From the NCBI GenBank assembly GCA_017458265.1, contig JAFTFV010000041.1:1-53957 (forward strand): 53,957 nt of DNA. Reading direction: 5' to 3'. Shown here one piece after another: positions 23,985 through 33,114 of this stretch. The notes beneath the pieces are model-generated. The model made no database searches. It was given only the letters and a program-made list of their open reading frames with translations, and was not told the DNA's origin. The DNA comes from Bacteroidales bacterium (lineage in GTDB: Bacteria; Bacteroidota; Bacteroidia; Bacteroidales; UBA932). The position numbers and the translations under genes are program-made. Positions within the stretch are counted from its first letter, which is position 1. Every line of letters starts with the position of its first letter.

Positions 23985-24937
23985 TGGAAAACAGAGTGGA
24001 GAAATACATAATGAATCCCAAAACCCTCATGGCCGAACTCCGCGAAGACGGCTCAAGGGACTGGTGGAAGTGGCTTCTGGTGCTGCTTTCAGGGGTTCTC
24101 GTTCTCCTTCTCTACATCTGGATAAGCGTCTCCGTCCTTGGGGCCGACCTTCCCAAAACCGCAATACTCAAGCGCCGCAATGCCGACTGGTCCATCCGCA
24201 TGGACCGAATGGCCGGCCAGCTGGACCGCTGCGAAGAGCAGCTTGCGATGCTGGAAGTGAGGGACAACAAGATTTACCGCAGCGTATACGGCATGGATGA
24301 GATTCCCTCTGCCGTGCGCCTTTCCGGCTTTGGCGGGGAAAACCGATACACAGACCTTGAAGGCACGGCTCTCCGCGGCATCGTGAACCGCCTGGACGTG
24401 CTTGAAAAGAGGGCATACATACAGTCCCGCTCCTTCGACGACGTTGCCATGCTCCAGAAAACCGCCGGAGACATGGCCGCACATATACCCGCAATACCTC
24501 CCATGTCCACGGAAGCGGGCAGTTTCCATCTGTCCAGCCCCTTCGGCTACCGTTCGGATCCGATTCTTGGGTATCAGAAGCGCCACACCGGCATGGACTT
24601 CGCCTGTCCTCCCGGCAATCCTATCTACGCAACGGGTGACGGAGTGGTGATCAAGGTGGCCCATGAAAGGAAGGGTTACGGGAATCACGTCGAAATAGAC
24701 CATGGTTTTGGTTACAAGACCCGATATGCCCACATGTCTGAAATAGCGGTTGAGCAGGGCCAGAACGTAACCAGGGGCGATTATCTGGGACTCAGCGGCA
24801 AAAGCGGCCGCGTCACCGGACCGCACCTCCATTACGAGATACTGTACCGCAAGGACTATGTCAATCCGGCACTTTACATGGACCTGGACATAGCTCCAAA
24901 GGACTATTTTGAAATTGCAAAGAAACCTTCGAAATGA
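23984..24937 (+). CDS. M23 family endopeptidase, membrane-anchored, intact active site
   Basis: The protein has 317 residues from the ATG that overlaps the smpB stop. A TTG one codon earlier and an ATG at 24011 are alternatives. An N-terminal transmembrane helix spans about 28-50, then comes a coiled region at about 60-145. The LytM/M23 domain at about 185-300 contains HTGMD (His201, Asp205), RYAHM (His250) and GPHLHYE (His281, His283). All zinc-binding and catalytic residues are present, so it should cleave peptidoglycan cross-links or stems in the periplasm. It overlaps its paralogue by 4 bp (ATGA). Confidence 0.88.
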   Translation: MENRVEKYIMNPKTLMAELREDGSRDWWKWLLVLLSGVLVLLLYIWISVSVLGADLPKTAILKRRNADWSIRMDRMAGQLDRCEEQLAMLEVRDNKIYRSVYGMDEIPSAVRLSGFGGENRYTDLEGTALRGIVNRLDVLEKRAYIQSRSFDDVAMLQKTAGDMAAHIPAIPPMSTEAGSFHLSSPFGYRSDPILGYQKRHTGMDFACPPGNPIYATGDGVVIKVAHERKGYGNHVEIDHGFGYKTRYAHMSEIAVEQGQNVTRGDYLGLSGKSGRVTGPHLHYEILYRKDYVNPALYMDLDIAPKDYFEIAKKPSK

Positions 24938-25830
24938 AACTGAAGAAGATCATAGGTTCGGCCCTTAGGTTTCTGGTGGCATCCGTGTCCACCGCAATCA
25001 TCATATACATACTGTTTGCACTGGTCTTCTCCACCGATGAGGAAAGGCGCCTCCAGAAGGAAAACCGTCTGTACTCACAGAGATATTCGGCCATGAAGGA
25101 ACAGGTTCGCCTGACAGGGGACGTCATCGACGGTCTCCTGGACAAGGACAATGCCATTTATGAGGAACTGTTCAACACCCCCGCTCCCACCCTGGACGAG
25201 GTATCGGCAGCAGACCTCATTGCCGACAGCGACTCCCTCTCTGAGAGTTTCTACCTGTCTGCAGCGGCCTCAAAGAGCGGCAGCCTCATGAAAATGGCCG
25301 AAAGCGTAGACCGCAATTTCGAGGAGGTCTTCCGCCTTCTCGAGGCGAAGGGAACCGCCGTCCCTCCCCTTGCGATGCCCCTCAAGGACATTTCATACGT
25401 CCAGACAGGCGCATCCACCGGGATGAGGCTCAATCCAGTCACCAAACTCGAACTGATGCATAACGGCCTCGACCTGGTTGCCCCGCAGGGTGCTCCGGTC
25501 TATGCCGCAGCCGACGGCACAGTCACCAAGGTAAACCACTCACGCAAGGGCCTTGGGAACACCGTTGAGATAGACCACGGAAACGGCTACACCACAAAGT
25601 ACTGCCTCCTTGGCGACGTCACCGCCGTCAAGGGCCGCAGGGTAAAGCAGGGCTCAAGGCTCGGCACAGTGGGTATCTCCACGTCGGCAGCCGCGCCGCA
25701 CCTTCATTACGAAGTATGGCGCGACACACTTCCGATGGACCCGGTGAACTACCTGTTCACGTCCGTCACCCCCGAAGACTATGCAAGGATGATGTCCTTG
25801 TCGGTAAACACGAAACAATCAATGGATTAA
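24934..25830 (+). CDS. M23-like protein lacking a catalytic histidine
   Basis: This 298-residue paralogue of the preceding gene has a membrane helix at about 10-33, a coiled segment at 36-70 and an M23 domain at about 160-275. HNGLD (His176, Asp180) and PHLHYE (His256, His258) are kept. The YxH motif that supplies the second active-site histidine is YCLLGD, with Leu225 where His is expected. The zinc site is therefore intact but catalysis is probably weak or lost. This resembles the regulatory LytM factors (EnvC, NlpD) that activate hydrolases. One base separates its stop from alaS. Confidence 0.82.
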   Translation: MKLKKIIGSALRFLVASVSTAIIIYILFALVFSTDEERRLQKENRLYSQRYSAMKEQVRLTGDVIDGLLDKDNAIYEELFNTPAPTLDEVSAADLIADSDSLSESFYLSAAASKSGSLMKMAESVDRNFEEVFRLLEAKGTAVPPLAMPLKDISYVQTGASTGMRLNPVTKLELMHNGLDLVAPQGAPVYAAADGTVTKVNHSRKGLGNTVEIDHGNGYTTKYCLLGDVTAVKGRRVKQGSRLGTVGISTSAAAPHLHYEVWRDTLPMDPVNYLFTSVTPEDYARMMSLSVNTKQSMD

Positions 25831-25831
25831 T

Positions 25832-28447
25832 ATGACATCAAAAGAAATCAGACAGAAGTACCTGGACTTCTTCGCGTCCAAAGGACACACGGTGGTGCCC
25901 TCTGCACCTATGGTTATCAAGAATGACCCTACACTGATGTTCACCAACGCAGGAATGAACCAGTTCAAGGATATTTTCCTGGGAAATACAAATCCCAAGT
26001 TCCTCCGTGCAACCGACTCCCAGAAGTGCCTCCGCGTGAGCGGTAAGCACAATGACCTGGAGGCAGTGGGCCACGACGGCCGCCACCACACCATGTTCGA
26101 GATGCTGGGCAACTGGAGTTTCGGAGACTATTTCAAGACAGAGGCCATCGACTGGGCATGGGAACTGCTCACGGACGTTTATAAAATCGACGCCACAAAG
26201 CTCTACGCCACCGTTTTCGAAGGCTCCGAGGAAGACGGCACCAGCCTTGACACCGAGGCCCAGGCCGCATGGCTCAAGCACCTCCCCGCCGACCATGTTC
26301 TCACCGGCAACAAGCATGACAATTTCTGGGAAATGGGAGACACCGGCCCCTGCGGTCCCTGCAGCGAAATCCATATCGACCTTCGCCCGGATGAAGAAAT
26401 AGCAAAAATCCCCGGCCGCGAACTCGTTAACACGGACAACGACGAGGTCATCGAAATCTGGAACCTCGTTTTCATGCAGTTCGAAAGGAAGGCCGACGGC
26501 CACCTCGAACCCCTCCCAGCAAAGAATATCGACACCGGCATGGGCTTCGAACGCCTGTGCATGATTCTCCAGGGGAAGAACAGCAACTATGAGACCGACG
26601 TCTTCTCGGGCCTTATCGGCAAGGTTGAAGAGTTTTCCGGCCACAAATATACTGAGGGCGGCAACGTCCAGGTGGCGATGAGGGTAATTGCCGACCACAT
26701 CCGCGCTATCGCCTTCTCCATTGCCGACGGCCAGCTTCCTTCAAACGTGAAAGCAGGCTACGTCATACGCCGAATCCTCCGCCGTGCAGTGCGTTACGGA
26801 TATACCTTCCTTGGATTCAACGAGCCCTTCCTCTGCCGCCTGATTCCGCAGCTTGTAGATGACATGGGCGAGGCCTATCCCGAACTCAAGGCCCAGCAGA
26901 AGCTCATCGAGAGCGTCATCCGCGAGGAAGAAAACGCCTTCCTGCGCACACTGGACCGCGGTATACGCATGCTCGAGGACAACATGGCAAAGAACGCCGC
27001 CACCAAGCAGGTGTCCGGAACCGACGCCTTCGTCCTGTATGACACCTACGGCTTCCCTATCGACCTTACCGAACTCATCGCTTCCGAAAAGGGCTACACC
27101 GTAGACCTCGACGGATTCAACGTGGAGCTTCAGAAGCAGAAAGAGCGCGCCCGCAACGCCACCGCAAACGAGTTCGGAGACTGGACCGTCTTCGAAGAGA
27201 GCGACGAGGTCGTATTCGAAGGTTACGACACCCTCACCGTCGAAGGCGCCACCCTCCTGAAGCAGCGCACCGTGAAGCAGAAGAACAAGGAACTCTTCCA
27301 GCTGGTCTTCGACCATACTCCCTTCTATGCCGAAATGGGCGGCCAGGTGGGCGACACCGGCTACATCGAAAGCGCTTCCGGCGAAAAGATCAGCATCCTC
27401 AATACCGTAAAGGAGAACAACCTTACCATACATCTGGCAGAACACCTTCCACAGGACGGCACGCAGTCGTTCAGGCTGGTCGTTGACGGAGAACGCCGCC
27501 AGAAGATCATGAACAACCACACCGCAACCCACCTCCTGCATCAGGCCTTGAGGGAAATCCTCGGCACCCATGTAGAGCAGAAGGGTTCCTTCGTGGGACC
27601 GGACTACTTCCGCTTTGACTTCTCCCACTTCCAGAAAGTCACCGACGAGGAGCTTCTCAAGGTAGAACACCGCGTGAATGCCCTCATACGTGCCGATGAG
27701 CCCCTCTGCGAAAAGCGCGATGCCCGCATCGAAGAAGCCCGCGCAATGGGAGCGATGGCCCTGTTCGGCGAAAAGTACGGAGACATAGTCCGCGTCGTTC
27801 GATTCGGAGATTCCGTTGAGCTCTGCGGCGGCACCCACACAAGGTCCACAGGCACAATCGGCATGTTCAAGATCGTGGCCGAAAGCGCCGTAGCCGCAGG
27901 TGTCCGTAGGATCGAAGCCGTAACTGCCGAAGCCGCCGAAAACCAGATGGACGGCTTCGTAGAAATGCTCAAGACCGTGAAGGGCTTCTTCAACAATGTC
28001 CCCGACCTTGCCGGCGCCATCCGCAAACTCGTCGAAGAGAATGCCGATGCGAAGAAACAGCTCGAAGCCATCGCCCAGGAAAAGGCAGCGGAACTCGCCG
28101 CCAGGCTTGAAGCCGGAGCCGAAGAAGTGAACGGTATACGCCTGGTACGTTTCGAGCATAGCGTAGATCCCGCCCTTGCAAGAAACGTAGCCCTCATCCT
28201 CCAGAAGAAGGCCGCGAACCTTGCAGTTGTCGGTGCATTCGCCTTTGAAGGCAAACCCAACCTTATATTAATGTATTCCGATGACCTCGTGGCCAAGGGC
28301 AAGAACGCCGGCAAGGACATCCGCGAAGCCGCCAAGTTCATCCAGGGCGGCGGTGGCGGACAGCCCGGCCTCGCAAACGCCGGCGGCCGCCTTGTAGACG
28401 GACTTCCCTCCGCCCTCAAGTGCCTCGTCGAGACAGCGACTGCTTAA
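25832..28447 (+). CDS. alaS: Alanyl-tRNA synthetase
   Basis: The 871-residue enzyme charges tRNA-Ala and edits mischarged Ser/Gly. The class II aminoacylation core is at 1-260 ([34 protein letters not shown]). The tRNA-recognition region and the editing domain with NHTATHLLH and CGGTHT (zinc and editing residues) follow. The C-Ala domain ends the protein at about 740-871. Length and motifs are complete. The stop TAA is followed by a 23-bp spacer made almost wholly of an interspersed repeat copy, after which lptF-fmt starts. Confidence 0.97.
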   Translation: MTSKEIRQKYLDFFASKGHTVVPSAPMVIKNDPTLMFTNAGMNQFKDIFLGNTNPKFLRATDSQKCLRVSGKHNDLEAVGHDGRHHTMFEMLGNWSFGDYFKTEAIDWAWELLTDVYKIDATKLYATVFEGSEEDGTSLDTEAQAAWLKHLPADHVLTGNKHDNFWEMGDTGPCGPCSEIHIDLRPDEEIAKIPGRELVNTDNDEVIEIWNLVFMQFERKADGHLEPLPAKNIDTGMGFERLCMILQGKNSNYETDVFSGLIGKVEEFSGHKYTEGGNVQVAMRVIADHIRAIAFSIADGQLPSNVKAGYVIRRILRRAVRYGYTFLGFNEPFLCRLIPQLVDDMGEAYPELKAQQKLIESVIREEENAFLRTLDRGIRMLEDNMAKNAATKQVSGTDAFVLYDTYGFPIDLTELIASEKGYTVDLDGFNVELQKQKERARNATANEFGDWTVFEESDEVVFEGYDTLTVEGATLLKQRTVKQKNKELFQLVFDHTPFYAEMGGQVGDTGYIESASGEKISILNTVKENNLTIHLAEHLPQDGTQSFRLVVDGERRQKIMNNHTATHLLHQALREILGTHVEQKGSFVGPDYFRFDFSHFQKVTDEELLKVEHRVNALIRADEPLCEKRDARIEEARAMGAMALFGEKYGDIVRVVRFGDSVELCGGTHTRSTGTIGMFKIVAESAVAAGVRRIEAVTAEAAENQMDGFVEMLKTVKGFFNNVPDLAGAIRKLVEENADAKKQLEAIAQEKAAELAARLEAGAEEVNGIRLVRFEHSVDPALARNVALILQKKAANLAVVGAFAFEGKPNLILMYSDDLVAKGKNAGKDIREAAKFIQGGGGGQPGLANAGGRLVDGLPSALKCLVETATA

Positions 28448-28449
28448 TC

Positions 28450-28472
28450 TGAGCGAAGTCGAAGAATCTCAT
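28450..28472 (-). repeat. Interspersed repeat copy 3 (inverted, diverged)
   Basis: Read on the minus strand the spacer is ATGAGATTCTTCGACTTCGC followed by TC. It matches 20 of the first 22 bases of the 32-bp consensus. It fills the alaS/lptF-fmt gap, and its end forms the ATG of the next gene (TCTCATG). Confidence 0.75.
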
Positions 28473-30909
28473 GAAGAAGTTAGACCGGTTCATACTGAAG
28501 TCCTTCGTGATGCCGTTTCTGGCGGTATTCGCGGTAGTTGTATTCATCCTGGTCCTCCAGTTCCTGTGGCTGTATATAGATGAGCTGGTGGGCAAGGGCC
28601 TTGAATTCAAGGTGATTCTGGAATTCCTCATGTGGGGAAGCTGCCAGACACTGCCGCTGGCCATACCGCTGGCAACGCTGCTTTCATCCATGATGACACT
28701 GGGACAGATGGGTGAACAGTTCGAGCTCACTGCAATAAAAGCATCCGGAATCTCCCTTACAAGGGTCCTGGTGCCCATGTTTGCAGTGGCCATTCTGATT
28801 TCTGTCGGAGCATTCTACATCGGAGACCGCCTGGTTCCGTATTCCATCAACCAGATTTATACGATGAGGGATGATATCGGCCGCACCAAGTCCGAAATCA
28901 AAATTCCCACCGGAACCTTCTACGACGGCATTGACGGATATATTCTCCGCGTCGAAGACAGGGACAAGAATTCCGGTATGATGTACAATATCCAGGTATA
29001 TGACCATTCCACAGGAAAGGGCAACACCAGGATTACCGTTGCCGACAGCGGTCTCATCAAGATGTCCAAGAACAAGGATTACCTTACCTTCACGCTCTTT
29101 GACGGGACTTCCTATCAGGAGGACAACAAACGCAAATACAGGGACACCACCCTTGCGCTTCAGAGAATACAGTTTCACAGGGAAGACATGGTCATCCCCC
29201 TGGAGAACTATGCCTTCCATCATTCAGACTCTGCCAGGTACGGGGAGCAGGTACGTTCCATGAGCCTTGCGAACCTTCGTCACGGCCACGACTCCCTTTC
29301 CAACCTGGTTGCCCTTGGAACAGAAAAGCACATAAACGAGTTCACGAGCAACACCGGCATATCATACAGGCAGCAGCTGGACACGGCATGGAAGGAGAAG
29401 GCAAATACGCCTCTCTCCCTTCCCGGAGAGCATAAATGGAGCAACCTCAAGGAAAAGCGAAGGTCCTACGAGAATGCTGCCAACACCGCGCGCCAGTACG
29501 AGAACCTCCTCCATGGCCAGAGCATGGACTCATACGACTACACCAGGCTTATTCACCGCACCGACGTGGAAATCTGGAAGAAATATGCACAGGCACTTGC
29601 ATGCCTGCTGCTCTTCTTCATCGGTGCACCTGTGGGAGCCATACTGAAAAAGGGAGGCCTTGGCACGCCGGCCATCATTTCGCTGCTGTTCTTCGTGCTA
29701 TATTGGGTGGTTGACATTACCGGCGAGCGACTTGCCGGCAACGGCGAACTGAATGCTTTCGTGGGCAAGTTCCTGTCGGCATTCATACTGGCGCCGATAG
29801 GGGCCATGCTTACCATCACCGCAGTCCAGGACAAGAGCATCCTCAGGCTTGACGGTGCAAAGATCTGGTTCAGAAAAATCAAGAGCAAATTCTTCCGTAT
29901 GTTCAGAAAGACACGTATAGTATATATGGGTACCCCGGAATTCTCCGTGGGACCGCTTGACGCCATCATCAAGGCAGGATATAAGGTAGTAGGAGTGGTA
30001 ACCGCTCCGGACAAGCCTTCCGGCCGCGGCCTCAAGATGAATGAATCGGCAGTTAAAAAATATGCCGTGGAGAAAGGCCTGACGGTGCTTCAGCCGGAAA
30101 AGCTCAAGGATCCCGAATTCCTTTCACAGCTTCAGGCGCTCAAGGGAGACCTCTTTGTTGTCGTGGGATTCAGGATGCTGCCTGAAGTGGTCTGGTCCAT
30201 GCCCAAGCTTGGAACCTTCAACCTCCACGCGGCACTTCTGCCGCAGTACCGCGGCGCCGCCCCTATCAACTGGGCGGTCATCAACGGGGAGAACATCACC
30301 GGCGTAACCACATTCATGATCGACAAGAACATCGACACCGGCGGCATAATCCTTCGCTCCGAATGCCGAGTAGAACCCGCTGACACCGCCGGCACCCTGC
30401 ATGACAAGCTTATGGCCATAGGTTCACAGCTCGTGGTGGAAACGGTGGAAGGCATCATCCAGAAGAACGTGGAACTACGCGTCCAGCGCAGCTTCATCCA
30501 GGGTAACGAACTCCTCAAGCCCGCACCCAAGCTCACCGACGAACTCCGCCATATTGACTGGGATGCGCCCACAAAGACCGTATACAATCTCATCCGCGGC
30601 CTGTCTCCGTTCCCCTGTGCATATACCGAGCTTGTCAAAGACGACACGTCCACCATGCTCAAGGTCTACTTCGGAGAAAAGCGTGATGACCTTCACGCTG
30701 CTCCCGGAACCGTACTTTCTGACGGCAAGACCTACTTTGCCATAGCCACGGCAGACGGCGCCATCTCCATCACGGACCTCCAGCTTGCAGGCAAGAAGAG
30801 GATGGACGTAAAGAGCTTCCTCCTTGGCTTCCGCAATCCTGAGAGTTACCATGCAAGCGCAGGCACATCCAATGCCGAACTTGAAAAGGCCAGGCCGAAA
30901 GATGAATGA
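28471..30909 (+). CDS. LptF/LptG-family permease fused to methionyl-tRNA formyltransferase
   Basis: One uninterrupted 812-codon frame encodes two complete proteins. Residues 1 to about 470 are a YjgP/YjgQ (LptF/LptG) subunit of the lipopolysaccharide exporter: two helices at about 12-32 and 50-72, a third near 97-115, a periplasmic beta domain, then three C-terminal helices at about 375-455. Residues 477 to about 800 are Fmt, which formylates Met-tRNAi in the cytosol. It has MGTPEF at 486-491, DKPSGRGLKM, then NLHAALLPQYRG with catalytic Asn584 and His586, and Asp622 in IDTGG. The junction KSKFFRMFRKTRIVYMGTPE has no linker, and Met477 (29899) could be an internal start. The permease C-terminus faces the cytosol, so the topology is compatible with a real fusion. 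The ATG lies in repeat copy 3 and the stop in copy 4. Confidence 0.88.
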   Translation: MKKLDRFILKSFVMPFLAVFAVVVFILVLQFLWLYIDELVGKGLEFKVILEFLMWGSCQTLPLAIPLATLLSSMMTLGQMGEQFELTAIKASGISLTRVLVPMFAVAILISVGAFYIGDRLVPYSINQIYTMRDDIGRTKSEIKIPTGTFYDGIDGYILRVEDRDKNSGMMYNIQVYDHSTGKGNTRITVADSGLIKMSKNKDYLTFTLFDGTSYQEDNKRKYRDTTLALQRIQFHREDMVIPLENYAFHHSDSARYGEQVRSMSLANLRHGHDSLSNLVALGTEKHINEFTSNTGISYRQQLDTAWKEKANTPLSLPGEHKWSNLKEKRRSYENAANTARQYENLLHGQSMDSYDYTRLIHRTDVEIWKKYAQALACLLLFFIGAPVGAILKKGGLGTPAIISLLFFVLYWVVDITGERLAGNGELNAFVGKFLSAFILAPIGAMLTITAVQDKSILRLDGAKIWFRKIKSKFFRMFRKTRIVYMGTPEFSVGPLDAIIKAGYKVVGVVTAPDKPSGRGLKMNESAVKKYAVEKGLTVLQPEKLKDPEFLSQLQALKGDLFVVVGFRMLPEVVWSMPKLGTFNLHAALLPQYRGAAPINWAVINGENITGVTTFMIDKNIDTGGIILRSECRVEPADTAGTLHDKLMAIGSQLVVETVEGIIQKNVELRVQRSFIQGNELLKPAPKLTDELRHIDWDAPTKTVYNLIRGLSPFPCAYTELVKDDTSTMLKVYFGEKRDDLHAAPGTVLSDGKTYFAIATADGAISITDLQLAGKKRMDVKSFLLGFRNPESYHASAGTSNAELEKARPKDE

Positions 30910-30937
30910 GATTTCTCGACTTCGCTCGAAATGACAA
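30906..30937 (+). repeat. Interspersed repeat copy 4, spanning stop and start codons
   Basis: The 32-bp copy is identical to the one at 22029. Its bases 2-4 (TGA, 30907-30909) are the stop of lptF-fmt. Its ATGACA end (30931-30936) is the start codon plus second codon of the thiamine pyrophosphokinase gene. Confidence 0.9.
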
Positions 30938-31572
30938 GGGTTGTAATACTGTGTAACGGGGCATTCCCCACAACCGATTATCCGCTTTACCTGCTGGACA
31001 GCGCAGAGGGTGTCGTGTGCTGTGACGGAGCTCTGGAGAAGTATCTGGCACGATGGCCGGAGCGCACTCCCCTTGCGGTCGTGGGAGACATGGATTCACT
31101 TCCCGCTGAACTGCAGGAGAGGTTCGCCAATGTGCTTGTCCACTATGAGGAGCAGGACTACAACGACCAGACGAAGGCCATGCGGTGGATACTCGCAAGC
31201 CATCCGGAAGTTGAAGAGATAACCATCCTTGGCGCTACCGGACTGAGGGAAGACCACACCATCGGCAACCTAGGCCTTCTTATGGAATACACAAGGCTGT
31301 TTGACCTTGGAGAACGCCGTGTCCAGATTGTTTCCGACTACGGGACTGCTTTCGCCGTCACGGACACATGCGAACTCCACCTTGGTGAAGGCCGCCGATT
31401 CTCCCTTTTCTGCGCCGACAATTCCGTAAAAATATCGTCCGCAGGCCTTCAGTGGCCCACGGACGACGTTGTCTTCGATGCATGGTGGAAGGCTACCCTG
31501 AACAGGACTGTCCAGCCCATCGTCCAGCTCACCTTTTCACATCCGGCACCTGCGCTGATTATTATTGATTGA
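30931..31572 (+). CDS. thiN: Thiamine pyrophosphokinase
   Basis: This 213-residue enzyme transfers pyrophosphate from ATP to thiamine, giving thiamine diphosphate. The family motifs are VVILCNGAFPTTDYPL at the start, VVCCDGALEKYL, VVGDMDSLPAE, EEQDYNDQTKAMRW and LGATGLREDHTIGNL; the Asp-rich loops bind metal and ATP. The start codon lies inside repeat copy 4, and the first two residues (Met-Thr) are encoded by the repeat. No alternative ATG or GTG upstream gives a better start. It is the last gene of the smpB run and overlaps the trpB2 stop by 11 bp in convergent orientation. Confidence 0.92.
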   Translation: MTRVVILCNGAFPTTDYPLYLLDSAEGVVCCDGALEKYLARWPERTPLAVVGDMDSLPAELQERFANVLVHYEEQDYNDQTKAMRWILASHPEVEEITILGATGLREDHTIGNLGLLMEYTRLFDLGERRVQIVSDYGTAFAVTDTCELHLGEGRRFSLFCADNSVKISSAGLQWPTDDVVFDAWWKATLNRTVQPIVQLTFSHPAPALIIID

Positions 31573-32926
31573 GGGCATCGGCACTCTTGATGTACTTTGC
31601 AAGCTCCTCGTCTGACAGGTTATAGTCTTGGAGTTCGCCCGAAATGTAGTGGTCATAAGCACCCATATCCACAAATCCATGTCCTGAGAGGTTGAAAAGG
31701 ATGGTTTTCTTCTCACCTGTTTCCTTGCACTTGAGAGCCTCGCGGATTGTGGCGGCTATGGCATGGCAGCTTTCCGGAGCAGGGATGATACCTTCGGTCT
31801 GGGCAAAGAGTATGCCCGCTTTGAAGGTCTCTGTCTGATGAAGGTCTATAGCCTCCATATAACCATCCTTCATGAGCTGGGACATTATGACGCCTGCTCC
31901 GTGATAGCGGAGGCCGCCGGCATGTATGGTTGCAGGCTTGAAGGTATGGCCGAGCGTGTACATGGGAAGAAGCGGAGTCATTCCTGCCTCATCGCCGAAG
32001 TCATACTCGAACTTGCCGCGGGTGAGCTTGGGGCAGCTTGCCGGCTCGGCAGCGATGAAACGTGTCTTTTTTCCGTCCCTGATGTTGTGGCGCATGAAAG
32101 GATATGCGATTCCGGAGAAGTTGGAGCCGCCGCCGAAGCAAGCGATGACAATGTCCGGATACTCCCCTGCCAGTTCCATCTGCTTCTCTGCCTCCAGGCC
32201 GATGACAGTCTGGTGCAGACAGACATGGTTCAGGACGGAGCCCAAGGTGTACTTGCAGTTAGGGGTGGTCACGGCAAGTTCGATTGCCTCGGAGATAGCG
32301 CTTCCAAGGGAACCCTGATCATTGGGATTGACGGTAAGGATATCCTTGCCGGCACGGGTACTCATGGACGGGGAAGGAGTAATGGCGGCGCCAAAAGTCT
32401 GCATGATTGAACGTCGGTAAGGCTTCTGGTTATAGCTTACCTTTACCATATATACTGCACACTCGAGTCCGAACTTCTTGGCGGCATAGGAAAGAGCTCC
32501 TCCCCACTGGCCGGCTCCGGTCTCGGTGGTAATGTTCGTGATGCCCTGCTTCTTTGCATAATAAGCCTGTGCAAGGGCAGAATTCAGTTTGTGGCTGCCT
32601 GCAGGGCTCACACTCTCATTCTTGAAGAAAATGTGGGCAGGAGTGCCCAGCGCCTCTTCAAGTTCGTATGCGCGTACGAGCGGAGTGCAGCGGTATGCAG
32701 CATACTGCTGACGCACTTCCTCCGGGATGGGAATCCATTCATCCGTCTGGTTCAGTTCCTGACGGGCGCATTCTTCCACGAATACGGGGTACAGGTCTTC
32801 CGGCTTAAGCGGTTCCCTGGTCGCAGGATTCAGGAACGGCAGCGGCTTGTTGGGCATTACAGCCTGAATGTTGAAGTAATGGGTGGGAATCTCGGATTCC
32901 GGGAGGAGGTACTTTTTCTGTTTCAT
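31562..32926 (-). CDS. trpB: TrpB2-type tryptophan synthase beta chain
   Basis: The 454-residue PLP enzyme belongs to the TrpB2 branch: it has the long N-terminus and an overall length well above the about 400 of TrpB1. The PLP lysine is Lys113 in SPAGSHKLNSA, the catalytic Glu135 is in TTETGAGQWGG, and the phosphate loop is CFGGGSNFSG. TrpB2 makes tryptophan from indole and serine, often without a partner alpha chain, and no trpA is adjacent here. The gene stands alone behind a Trp-codon attenuator (33106-32984), strong evidence that its expression responds to charged tRNA-Trp. A repeat copy lies in the leader between attenuator and ATG. Confidence 0.93.
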   Translation of the reverse strand: MKQKKYLLPESEIPTHYFNIQAVMPNKPLPFLNPATREPLKPEDLYPVFVEECARQELNQTDEWIPIPEEVRQQYAAYRCTPLVRAYELEEALGTPAHIFFKNESVSPAGSHKLNSALAQAYYAKKQGITNITTETGAGQWGGALSYAAKKFGLECAVYMVKVSYNQKPYRRSIMQTFGAAITPSPSMSTRAGKDILTVNPNDQGSLGSAISEAIELAVTTPNCKYTLGSVLNHVCLHQTVIGLEAEKQMELAGEYPDIVIACFGGGSNFSGIAYPFMRHNIRDGKKTRFIAAEPASCPKLTRGKFEYDFGDEAGMTPLLPMYTLGHTFKPATIHAGGLRYHGAGVIMSQLMKDGYMEAIDLHQTETFKAGILFAQTEGIIPAPESCHAIAATIREALKCKETGEKKTILFNLSGHGFVDMGAYDHYISGELQDYNLSDEELAKYIKSADALNQ

Positions 32927-32954
32927 AGTTCGTTATGATAAATGTTAATTGTAT

Positions 32955-32983
32955 AGATTTCTCGACTTCGCTCGAAATGACAA
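32955..32983 (+). repeat. Interspersed repeat copy 5, in the trpB2 leader
   Basis: 29 bases (AGATTTCTCGACTTCGCTCG, then AAATGACAA) match copies 2 and 4. It sits just after the attenuator hairpin and 28 bases before the trpB2 ATG. Confidence 0.9.
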
Positions 32984-33015
32984 TAAAAAAAGGCCTGCTG
33001 TAAGTCAGCAGGCCT
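32984..33015 (-). terminator. Attenuator terminator hairpin
   Basis: A 10-bp perfect stem with loop ACTTA (minus strand), followed by TTTTTTT. It is the conditional terminator of the trp leader, and probably also ends sdhC read-through. Confidence 0.85.
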
Positions 33016-33049
33016 ATATCATGTATGAAAACAACTACGGCGAAGCGAC

Positions 33050-33106
33050 TTACAACGTGAAATTGCAAGTGCGCCACCAGGAGTTATTTACCATATTCGT
33101 TCTCAT
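33050..33106 (-). CDS. trpL: trp leader peptide, 18 residues with Trp-Trp
   Basis: ATG at 33106-33104 and TAA at 33052-33050 encode MRTNMVNNSWWRTCNFTL. Two adjacent TGG codons at positions 10-11 of so short a peptide, upstream of a tryptophan synthase gene and an intrinsic terminator, mark it as a sensor peptide with no other expected function. The ATG lies only about 9 bases after the candidate -7 box, so the mRNA would be nearly leaderless. Confidence 0.8.
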   Translation of the reverse strand: MRTNMVNNSWWRTCNFTL

Positions 33107-33114
33107 TTCTTTTG

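Larger units (their letters stand above)
32984..33106 (-). ncRNA. Tryptophan attenuator leader (Bacteroid-trp type)
   Basis: On the minus strand an 18-codon leader ORF with consecutive Trp codons is followed by a spacer and a terminator hairpin. The hairpin is AGGCCTGCTG (32991-33000) paired with CAGCAGGCCT (33006-33015), then at least seven T residues. The segment TGTAAGTC that overlaps the leader stop codon (33054-33047) is exactly complementary, over 8 bp, to GACTTACA in the hairpin loop and inner stem (33006-32999). A ribosome stalled at the Trp codons leaves the first segment free to pair and break the terminator. A ribosome reaching the stop covers it and the terminator forms. I recall an Rfam motif named Bacteroid-trp with this design; membership would need a covariance search. 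Confidence 0.82.

Noticed and set aside
26741-28159. Long minus-strand open frame (472 codons) opposite alaS
   Set aside because: It is the antisense shadow of a strongly biased G+C-rich gene; it has no family motif, no promoter, and alaS is complete on the other strand.
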